A stretch of 15,220 bases of DNA. It comes from CAYMST01 sp964393115. Lineage in GTDB: Bacteria; Bacteroidota; Bacteroidia; Cytophagales; Cyclobacteriaceae. Below the pieces are notes generated by a model. It was not told where the DNA came from. It did not search any database and worked only from the letters and a program-made list of their open reading frames with translations. Location of the stretch: contig CAYMST010000102.1 in NCBI GenBank assembly GCA_964393115.1, forward strand, positions 1-15,220. Reading direction: 5' to 3'. How positions within the stretch are numbered: the stretch's first letter is position 1; each line of letters begins with the position of its first letter. Positions 6,152 to 13,255 of this stretch are shown in pieces. Both the position numbers and the translations under genes were made by a program.

Positions 6152-9100
6152 ATGAGAGAATTTAAACTGTCAATGCTAACCTTATTGATCCTTCTATTCG
6201 GCTCATGGTCTTACAGCTATGGGACTACAAGTACAGGAAATTATTCAGTAATGGTTGGATCGATGTCTCAAACTGTTCAATCGCCATATGGTGGCACCCC
6301 ATTTTCATTTCCCGGCACTTTGGAAGCAGAACTATATGATAACGGTGGATTAAACGTCGCCTACCTCGATAATACTTCTGGCAATGTGAATAATTCCACG
6401 CTTCGCAATGATGATGTAGACCTTAAGGTTAGCCAAAATGGAGGACATATTGTAGGAAACAATGCGACTGGGGAATGGCTAGAGTATACCGTCAACATAC
6501 CAAGTGGAAGTTATTTTTTCACCATCAATTACTCGACTGCGCAACTCAACAAGCAATTGACCCTAAAACTTGGGGATGGCCCTGAAGGCACAAATTTCCA
6601 AACACTTAAAGTCATAGATCTTCCAAGTACAGGCGGGTGGAATACGTTTCAGGAATTTATATCGGAAGAAATTGAAATAACCGGTGGGTCAGAAAAGGTA
6701 TTAAGGCTCGAAACCAGCTCTGGCTACTTCGATATCGACTGGTTCAGTTTCGAAAGTGCAGAAGAAGAGGTTTTCCTCATTCAAAATAAGGGTACCGAGA
6801 ACTATCTTCGTCCTGAAGGAGGGAATATTGGAGATGAAATTATTGCAGCGACCAACGATAACACGGCTTGGTTTCAATGGCGTCAAATAGACAATGGAAG
6901 TAATTTTTATCTTCAAAATGTTGCCACCGGTTACACTTTTCACCCCACCAGTTCCTCTGATGGAGCTACTTTGGAACAAATCGCTATTAATCCTAATGAC
7001 AATACCATTAATTGGTCACTAGAACTTACCAACGACCAGGAATCGTATTATCTGATTAACCCAACATTTTCCAAACACATCAGACCTCGTAACTTCAACG
7101 ATGGTTCTTTAGTTGAAACTCGTCCACTGAGCTGGAGAGGAAACTTTACGAGGTGGTATGTTGAGCCTACCACAGTTGCACCTGTCAGCTATTCTTTATT
7201 GACTACAACGGTCGGGAATGGGTCTGTCAATCCAAGTAATGGAACGTTCGAGGAGCAGTCTAACATTTCGATCACAGCTACACCGTATAATGGGTACCAG
7301 TTTAGTGGTTGGGGTGGGGATGCCACCGGAAACACCAACCCATTCACCTTAACGATGAATGCCGATATGAACATATCAGCGACTTTCGTCCCGATTCCAT
7401 ATGATTTGGTGGTTTCTTCGAGTGGTAATGGCACTGTAACGCCAACATCTGGAAGTTATGACTTTGGTTCAAATGTTACCATTACAGCATCGGCTGCGAT
7501 AGGACATGAATTTATCAATTGGTCAGGTGATGCTTCAGGAAGTGCAAATCCATTGTCAATCGTAATAGACGAAGACAAAAATATAACTGCCAATTTTTCA
7601 CCAATTAGCTACCCACTGACTGTGACAACCAATGGTGAAGGGAGTGTTACACCATCAAGCGGTAGTTATGATTATGGCACTCAAATAAGCCTGTTAGCCA
7701 CGCCAGATGATGGATATCGATTTGATGGATGGTCAGGCGATGCTTCTGGTAATGCTAACCCATTGGCACTAACTGTTGGTGGTGAATTAAACCTACAAGC
7801 CAACTTCTCACTTGTTCCATCGAATTCGCACACTATCGTTGTTAGAGCGAGAGAAATAGCTAACCAGGCGGAATTTGAATTACGAGTAGGAGGTGTAACA
7901 GTGGGAAGCTCAGCCCTAACAAGCGCATACGCCGACTATAGCTTTACCACATCACTGACAGGTGCCGTACAGGTTTATTTCTCGGATGCTTTCTTACCAA
8001 ATGCAGATATGCGGGTAGACTATATAACTATAGATGGAAATACGATTCAGGCAGAGAGCCGTCCCATTAACACTTCTGCATGGGGGACAACCTGTGGAAA
8101 CAGTTCATATACTGAATTGATGCATTGTGTTGGGTATATCGATTTTGGTCCAATAGATGGATCTTTTATAAATAATGCACCAATAATTAATAGCATAGCA
8201 AACCAGTCTATAAGCTTAAGCGGTGGGCAACAGACTATATCTCTTTCAGGCATTAGCGATGGGGATAATTGCTCGCAAACGGTGACCGTCAGTGCTTCAA
8301 GCTCTAGTACAATAGTATCCACTTCGGTAAATTATTCATCTTGTAATTCTACAGGTGATTTAATTATAACTCCATTGACAGAGGGAACATCTACGGTTAC
8401 AGTCAGTGTCCAAGACAATGGTGAAGCTCCTAATATTACCCAAACTTCATTTACGGTTACTGTTACAAACAACTCAAATGCGCTACCTAGCCGAGGAGCT
8501 AATGTCAATGAGTCTCTGATTCAACGTACATATTATTTAAGTCCTAGCGGAAACAATAGTAATTCTGGATTAACTCCATCAGCAGCGGTCAGAACGTTCA
8601 AAAGGGCCTTAAACCTGGCTCATAGCGCCTTGCAGCAAGGTATTCATACAAAAATCTACATGCAAAACGGAGTTTATCCGTGGAGTGGTAACTCGATAAC
8701 CTGGAATCATGGAAATTCGTCACCAGCAGTAGATGCCGTTTTTGTAATCGAAGGTCAGTCTAAACAAGGGACCATCATTGATGGTAGTGGTGCTTTAGCC
8801 TCACAAGAGAAGATGTTTGAAATAGCCAATGATAAGAACAATGTGGTCTGGAGAAATTTTACGGTTCGTAAGTCACCAAAAACCGCCTTTGCTATGGGAC
8901 AATGGTCACCAATCTCCAATATGAGAAACTGGCTGATCGAAGATGTCCGATTCATTGATAATGCTACTGCGGCTACCACCGCAGAACGAATCGATGCTTG
9001 TTTACTATGGAATGTTAGGAACTTAACGATTCAGAGAAGTGAGTTTAATAACAATAGACACGCCGGTCTTTGGCTTTTATGCCGAGACGCTTTACTACTG

Positions 9101-10147
9101 GACATGGAAGCTTCGAATAACGGGAAAATTAGAAGATCTCAATCAAACCCAGCTGGCATGACCCTTCATGGAGATAACGTATTGGTCAAGGAAGTAAAGT
9201 GTAACAATAATGGAGTTCCTGGCACAGATGCACTCTATTGGGGACTACGAACAGACTGGGTGACGGAAAACGTGGATTTTGAAGACTGTGAATTCAATGG
9301 CAATACGCATGCGGGATTAATTCTAGAAGTGGTATTAGGGCCTGTACACATTAAAAACTGTGCATTTAATAACAACTGGAACGGCATTCAGATAGAAACG
9401 AGTTACAATGTTTTCATTGAACATAGTGAAATCAAAAATAACGGAGGAGAGGCGATACGTTTTACGACCAAATACCGAGAAGGTGGTGTGTCGGATTGGC
9501 CAGGAGCTGGATCATTCAATTTACCTGTAGGAAGTTGGTGGCACACCTCTCAATATGAGACTATTATGGGTGGTGTTGAGGACATTAAGATCCATAATTG
9601 CATTATTGGAAGTTCTTCAGGTAACGCAAAAATGTATGGTAAAAACACGGTAGCCTCTGACAGAGATTACTATGATCTAATGCTTAATGGTGAACTTGAT
9701 TTAGCCAACAATCAGTATTATCATCCGTTTTTGACTAATGTCTTTGATATCGACGTTAGGCCTAACTTTCAAACACTTACGAACTTTGCACAGTGGAAAA
9801 ATACCGCAGGTACGGACTTCACTTCTACATTTACAACCACTAATCTGACCGACGTCTCACCATTTATTAACGCAAGGCTAGTAGAGGAAAATGAGGATTC
9901 TTTTGCGCCAAAGGCAAATTTCAGCCTGTACCCAAATCCTGTAGGTCCTAATGGTTTTAAGGTTAAAACGAGAGGAATTTCGGAAGGTGTAATTCAAGTA
10001 CTCGATCTTAAGGGGCAAGTCGTTGACTCTAAAAGCTTCTTTAATCAGGAAGTAATTGAATTTAATAAAAGTATGTCTAAAGGCATATATCTGGTTCAGA
10101 TTAAAACAGGTGTTGGAACAATTAGTAAGAAGCTGTTGGTTCAATAG
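6152..10147 (+). CDS. Secreted multi-modular carbohydrate-binding beta-helix protein with T9SS tail
   Basis: A 1331-residue protein, probably exported and anchored or released by the type IX secretion system. Domains in order: signal peptide (1-24); CBM6-like module (about 50-200; EAELYDNGG, GEWLEYTVNIPSG, STGGWNTFQ, FDIDWFSFE); ricin-like beta-trefoil (about 205-340); three InlB-type/Flg_new_2-like repeats of exactly 70 residues (about 347-556; GWxGDAxGNxNP near 386, 456 and 526); a CBM60-like Ca-dependent module (about 558-666; VVRAREIANQAEFELRVGG, MRVDYITIDG, MHCVGYIDFG); an Ig/cadherin-like domain (about 673-773); a right-handed parallel beta-helix (about 790-1200) starting YYLSPSGNNSNSGLTP with ladder repeats such as HAGLWL and HAGLILEV; and a T9SS type A sorting domain (about 1255-1331; FSLYPNP near the start, SKGIYLVQI near the end). 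The beta-helix resembles those of polysaccharide lyases and related enzymes, but I cannot identify catalytic residues, so lyase, hydrolase or pure binding all remain open. The adjacent uronate genes make a uronic-acid polymer a plausible target (inference). Terminator-like hairpin follows. Confidence 0.88.
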   Translation: MREFKLSMLTLLILLFGSWSYSYGTTSTGNYSVMVGSMSQTVQSPYGGTPFSFPGTLEAELYDNGGLNVAYLDNTSGNVNNSTLRNDDVDLKVSQNGGHIVGNNATGEWLEYTVNIPSGSYFFTINYSTAQLNKQLTLKLGDGPEGTNFQTLKVIDLPSTGGWNTFQEFISEEIEITGGSEKVLRLETSSGYFDIDWFSFESAEEEVFLIQNKGTENYLRPEGGNIGDEIIAATNDNTAWFQWRQIDNGSNFYLQNVATGYTFHPTSSSDGATLEQIAINPNDNTINWSLELTNDQESYYLINPTFSKHIRPRNFNDGSLVETRPLSWRGNFTRWYVEPTTVAPVSYSLLTTTVGNGSVNPSNGTFEEQSNISITATPYNGYQFSGWGGDATGNTNPFTLTMNADMNISATFVPIPYDLVVSSSGNGTVTPTSGSYDFGSNVTITASAAIGHEFINWSGDASGSANPLSIVIDEDKNITANFSPISYPLTVTTNGEGSVTPSSGSYDYGTQISLLATPDDGYRFDGWSGDASGNANPLALTVGGELNLQANFSLVPSNSHTIVVRAREIANQAEFELRVGGVTVGSSALTSAYADYSFTTSLTGAVQVYFSDAFLPNADMRVDYITIDGNTIQAESRPINTSAWGTTCGNSSYTELMHCVGYIDFGPIDGSFINNAPIINSIANQSISLSGGQQTISLSGISDGDNCSQTVTVSASSSSTIVSTSVNYSSCNSTGDLIITPLTEGTSTVTVSVQDNGEAPNITQTSFTVTVTNNSNALPSRGANVNESLIQRTYYLSPSGNNSNSGLTPSAAVRTFKRALNLAHSALQQGIHTKIYMQNGVYPWSGNSITWNHGNSSPAVDAVFVIEGQSKQGTIIDGSGALASQEKMFEIANDKNNVVWRNFTVRKSPKTAFAMGQWSPISNMRNWLIEDVRFIDNATAATTAERIDACLLWNVRNLTIQRSEFNNNRHAGLWLLCRDALLLDMEASNNGKIRRSQSNPAGMTLHGDNVLVKEVKCNNNGVPGTDALYWGLRTDWVTENVDFEDCEFNGNTHAGLILEVVLGPVHIKNCAFNNNWNGIQIETSYNVFIEHSEIKNNGGEAIRFTTKYREGGVSDWPGAGSFNLPVGSWWHTSQYETIMGGVEDIKIHNCIIGSSSGNAKMYGKNTVASDRDYYDLMLNGELDLANNQYYHPFLTNVFDIDVRPNFQTLTNFAQWKNTAGTDFTSTFTTTNLTDVSPFINARLVEENEDSFAPKANFSLYPNPVGPNGFKVKTRGISEGVIQVLDLKGQVVDSKSFFNQEVIEFNKSMSKGIYLVQIKTGVGTISKKLLVQ
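7190..7819 (+). repeat. Three tandem 210-bp coding repeats (InlB-type)
   Basis: Within the large secreted-protein gene, three in-frame units of exactly 70 codons are seen. Each has a Gly-rich G-x-V-x-P start, a GYxFxxW-type core, GDAxG and an ending of ATFxPI or ANFSxx. Units 2 and 3 are most alike at the DNA level (around 7520 and 7730). Such domains usually act as rigid spacers or adhesion modules. Confidence 0.75.
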
Positions 10148-10162
10148 ATCCGATATAACATC

Positions 10163-10190
10163 TTGAGGCTGCCAATTATGGCAGCCTCAA
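10163..10190. terminator. Bidirectional terminator hairpin between convergent genes
   Basis: TTGAGGCTGCC at 10163-10173 pairs perfectly with 10180-10190 (11 bp, loop AATTAT). It lies 15 bp after the stop of the + strand secreted-protein gene and 7 bp beyond the stop of the minus-strand exbD. T-tracts on both sides are weak, but position and stem strength support a shared terminator. Confidence 0.7.
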
Positions 10191-10197
10191 ATTATCC

Positions 10198-10659
10198 TTA
10201 CGCATTGCCAACATTTTCCAAAGTCCGATAGAGCACTTTTCGTGCGTTGCTGCGCCGAAGTTCTGTCATGATATCACCAATGATTCCCATTTCAACTTCT
10301 TCATCGGCTCTGATCAAAACGATCATTTGATCTCTGTAAGCCTCATTGAGTGTTAGTTTTTGCTCTTCAACCCATCTACCAATATCAGTTACTTCAATGA
10401 TTCTATCCCCATCAGAAATCTTCGTAATTCCATTCTTTCCTTCTCCCATCGGAAAACCTATATGTAGTTCCTTGACCAAAAATTTCTTCTTCACCTTAGT
10501 AACAGCATGAGCATCAGGGATGCTAACATTCAAATTGTTTTCTTTAGGCCTGATGGTTGCTGACACCATAAAAAAGAACAACAATAGAAAGACAATATCA
10601 GGCATTGAAGCTGTTGATATTTCTGAATCGGGCTTGGCATTTTTTCGTTTCCACTTCAT
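10198..10659 (-). CDS. exbD: ExbD/TolR-type biopolymer transport protein (second of pair)
   Basis: A 153-residue inner-membrane protein of the ExbD/TolR family, which with ExbB forms the proton-driven motor energising TonB-dependent outer-membrane transport. It has a short basic cytoplasmic N-terminus, one membrane segment (about 20-42; MPDIVFLLLFFFMV) containing the conserved proton-path aspartate (D21), and a periplasmic domain to the end. Its ATG overlaps the TAA stop of the upstream exbD by one base (TAATG), which indicates translational coupling. No exbB or tonB adjoins. Which receptor it serves cannot be read from the sequence. Confidence 0.9.
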   Translation of the reverse strand: MKWKRKNAKPDSEISTASMPDIVFLLLFFFMVSATIRPKENNLNVSIPDAHAVTKVKKKFLVKELHIGFPMGEGKNGITKISDGDRIIEVTDIGRWVEEQKLTLNEAYRDQMIVLIRADEEVEMGIIGDIMTELRRSNARKVLYRTLENVGNA

Positions 10660-11207
10660 TATAGTATTTTTTCCGGGTTTGCAATAGATATGTTCATGGG
10701 CAATCCTTCTCTACCTAATTGGTATAGCTCTGCTTGTCGAGGATTATCACGATCAAGTCTTCTAAACTCATCAGAACTCAACCCAACGCGTTCTCCATAC
10801 ATTTGATAATAGGCCTCTTTGACTTCATCTAATGCAGCGATAAAGCTTTTGTAATGCGTTCCTCTATTGGCTTTTATAGAAATAATGGCCTTTTGAGGAG
10901 TCTCTGATAGCTTCGGATCATTCATAGGGTTAAGTACAAACTCTTTGATATCTTTTGTTAATCCTTCAATAGTACCAGGTTCGTCCTCAATAAGAAATTC
11001 ATCATTTGAATTAATCAAAATCTTAAAGAGGTTCCGAGTTTTAATTTCTACCTCGCTTGGAGGTACATCAGGCGGCAACTGATTCATCAGTCCCTGGTCC
11101 CGAACTAGATTTGTGGCTACTAAGAAGAAAATAAGTAACAGAAAGGCGATATCTGCCATAGATCCAGCCGATACTTTGGGTTCAGATTTTATACGTCCAA
11201 GTTTCAT
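10659..11207 (-). CDS. exbD: ExbD/TolR-type biopolymer transport protein (first of pair)
   Basis: ExbD-family membrane protein, 182 residues from the start chosen here. The frame is open to an ATG at 11249 (196 residues), but the extra 14 residues look unlike ExbD N-termini. The internal Met at 11207 gives the usual short basic N-terminus (MKLGRIKSEPKVSAGS). One membrane segment (about 17-38; MADIAFLLLIFFLVAT) carries the conserved aspartate (D19). The periplasmic part is longer than in its partner, which follows with a TAATG overlap. Two unlike ExbDs in tandem are common in Bacteroidota, normally behind an exbB; here the upstream region is gene-free, so the ExbB partner must be encoded elsewhere. 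Confidence 0.87.
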   Translation of the reverse strand: MKLGRIKSEPKVSAGSMADIAFLLLIFFLVATNLVRDQGLMNQLPPDVPPSEVEIKTRNLFKILINSNDEFLIEDEPGTIEGLTKDIKEFVLNPMNDPKLSETPQKAIISIKANRGTHYKSFIAALDEVKEAYYQMYGERVGLSSDEFRRLDRDNPRQAELYQLGREGLPMNISIANPEKIL

Positions 11208-11553
11208 CGTTTTTTTATTAATACAATACACTTGGTGGTAAAAAGTCACAGGTCTAATTCGTAATATGTGTCCTTAGAAACCATTCACACTTGGTTTTGA
11301 CTAGACTGCCGTTGCCCGATAAACTCAAGCGTGGAGCGATGACATGAAAAGTGTTTTGCTAGCAAATACCTCAATTTCAAACAATTATATTTCATTGGTT
11401 AGTTAAAACCGATCAATCATCAGAACCTTAAACAATGTAGATTTAGTTTAAATAAGTCATTCGTACGTCATCGTCTTTAGATCAGTTTGTCGGTTGAGCT
11501 ATTCGGGTTAACTTTCAAGAGCAACTTATTCTCTATACCTAATAAACTAATTC
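11208..11553. other. Divergent gene-free promoter region
   Basis: About 346 bp between the minus-strand exbD pair and the plus-strand Rieske genes. I see no gene, tRNA or strong hairpin. A good Bacteroidota-type promoter faces right at 11486-11516. No equally good promoter was found facing the exbD pair. Confidence 0.5.
11486..11516 (+). promoter_or_regulatory. Predicted promoter of the Rieske-glutamate synthase gene
   Basis: TTTG at 11486-11489 and TAACTTTC at 11509-11516 are separated by 19 bp. They match the Bacteroidota -33/-7 consensus (TTTG, TAnnTTTG) with one mismatch in the -7. Expected transcription start is near 11523, about 30 nt before the ATG. Confidence 0.5.
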
Positions 11554-13155
11554 ATGATACAACTAGCTAAGTTTGATTCTTTAGCGGAAAAAACACCTAC
11601 TTACGCATTAGCAGAAAACACAGATTTGGTCTTAGTTCGCTATGGAGATAAGGTCTCTGTCCTTTATGGACGATGTCTTCACCGAGGAGCTTTACTATCG
11701 GATGCAACTATAGTCGGTGATGATATTATCTGTGGGTTGCACAATTGGGATTATAGATACGATACAGGAGTAAGTGCTTACAATAACACTGAAAGACTTC
11801 ATAAGTTTGAGGAGATTATCAAAGACGGATATGTCTATGTAGACCGAGAGGAAATCCTGGCTTACGAAAAAGAACATCCACAACCATTCCAGCGAGAAGA
11901 GTATCAAGGAGCATACGCTGACACACATCCTGAAGACACAGAGCCATATACGCGACAAATTGGAGAACTGTCAAAAAATGGTTTGTCTAATGTGGGGCAT
12001 CATGGATTTACATCAGCCATGGGGGTCGACCGTAACACACTTCCTAAGTGGGAATCACTCCAATTTTTACCGGCTCAACTACACAAAAGACCACTTTTAG
12101 ACCATGAGCAAGTGTCAACAAAAGTTGTCATTGGTCCTAAAGCTAAGAAACCATTGGTATTAGATATACCCATTTTTGTTTCAGATATGAGTTTTGGTGC
12201 GCTTAGTCGAGAGGCAAAACTGGCGTTGGCCAAAGGTGCCGAAATGTCTGGAACAGGAATCTGTTCAGGAGAAGGGGGTATGCTACCCGATGAGCAAGCC
12301 AGTAACTCAAAATACCTTTATGAACTTGCTTCTGCAAAATTTGGGTTCTCTTGGGATAAGATGGAAAAGATCCAAGCATTCCATTTTAAAGGAGGTCAAG
12401 GCGCTAAGACTGGTACTGGAGGACACTTACCTGGAAACAAGGTAAAAGGTGAGATAGCTGAAGTTCGCGGTCTTAATCCTGGAGAATCAGCCATTAGCCC
12501 GGCCACCTTTCCAGACTTCAATGGGGTAAATGATTTTAAGGACTTCTCGGAGAAAGTACGCGAAGCTTCTGGTGGCATACCTATTGGATATAAAATTGCT
12601 GCAAGTCATGTAGAAAAAGATATTGCTTTCGCATTAGAAGCAGGCGCAGATTATATAATAATTGACGGACGTGGTGGTGGAACAGGAGCGGCTCCTTTAG
12701 TGCTTAGGGACAATATAAATGTACCCACTATTCCAGCACTAGCTAGGGCTAGAAAGTACCTGGATGATCATGGAGTTAAGGATGTTTCTCTAATCATAAC
12801 TGGGGGCCTACGAGTGGCCGAGGATTTTGCAAAAGCCCTGATGCTAGGTGCTGATGCCATTGCCGTTTCAAATTCGGCACTGCAAGCAATCGGTTGCTTA
12901 GGCATGAGAGCCTGCCATACCAACAACTGCCCAGTAGGTATAGCCACTCAAAAAGAAAACTTGAGATCACGATTACTCATCGATAAATCCGCGAAACGAT
13001 TGCAAAACTTCTTCAACGCAAGCAATGATTTGATAAAAGTTGTAGCCAGATCATGTGGGTATGACGATATCAACAAATTCAATAAAAACGATTTATCAAC
13101 TTTCGATTGGGACATACACAAGTTGACAGGAGTTAATTATGCTGGGTTAGGTTAA
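11554..13155 (+). CDS. Rieske [2Fe-2S]-glutamate synthase FMN-domain fusion
   Basis: A 533-residue soluble protein, no signal peptide. Residues 1-100 form a Rieske domain with complete ligands: C41-x-H43, 16 residues, C60-x2-H63. Residues about 130-510 are the FMN/2-oxoglutarate-binding glutamate synthase (GltB) domain. Recognisable blocks are SGEGGMLPDEQ, FKGGQGAKTGTGGHLPG, LNPGESAISPATFPD, DGRGGGTGAAP and ITGGLRVAEDFAKALMLGAD. C448-x5-C454-x4-C459 in CLGMRACHTNNC has the spacing of the GltB [3Fe-4S] ligands and is followed by PVGIATQ. The N-terminal glutaminase domain of true GltB is absent and replaced by the Rieske domain; the C-terminal GXGXG domain is also missing. It therefore should not use glutamine directly. 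A reductive FMN reaction fed by the Rieske cluster is likely (inference); the substrate is unknown. A second Rieske fusion follows 100 bp downstream on the same strand. Confidence 0.9.
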   Translation: MIQLAKFDSLAEKTPTYALAENTDLVLVRYGDKVSVLYGRCLHRGALLSDATIVGDDIICGLHNWDYRYDTGVSAYNNTERLHKFEEIIKDGYVYVDREEILAYEKEHPQPFQREEYQGAYADTHPEDTEPYTRQIGELSKNGLSNVGHHGFTSAMGVDRNTLPKWESLQFLPAQLHKRPLLDHEQVSTKVVIGPKAKKPLVLDIPIFVSDMSFGALSREAKLALAKGAEMSGTGICSGEGGMLPDEQASNSKYLYELASAKFGFSWDKMEKIQAFHFKGGQGAKTGTGGHLPGNKVKGEIAEVRGLNPGESAISPATFPDFNGVNDFKDFSEKVREASGGIPIGYKIAASHVEKDIAFALEAGADYIIIDGRGGGTGAAPLVLRDNINVPTIPALARARKYLDDHGVKDVSLIITGGLRVAEDFAKALMLGADAIAVSNSALQAIGCLGMRACHTNNCPVGIATQKENLRSRLLIDKSAKRLQNFFNASNDLIKVVARSCGYDDINKFNKNDLSTFDWDIHKLTGVNYAGLG

Positions 13156-13171
13156 TGCCCTAGGCATTTTG
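13154..13171 (+). terminator. Weak hairpin after the Rieske-glutamate synthase gene
   Basis: AATGCC (13154-13159) pairs with GGCATT (13163-13168) around loop CTA, followed by TTG. The 6-bp stem overlaps the stop codon and the T-run is short. It may be a weak terminator or attenuator, so some transcription could read into the next gene. A poor promoter-like match (TTG 13169-13171, TAGTTTAC 13192-13199, 20-bp spacer) could also start the next gene. Confidence 0.3.
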
Positions 13172-13255
13172 TTGGGTTAATTCCTGCCTCTTAGTTTACC
13201 CCTTTCTCCGATTACACGAAGGATTATCATCAATAAAGCACTAACAACATAACTC

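Noticed and set aside
11208..11249. Upstream start for the first exbD, adding 14 residues
   Set aside because: The added residues do not resemble ExbD N-termini, while the internal Met at 11207 gives the standard basic N-terminus before the membrane segment.
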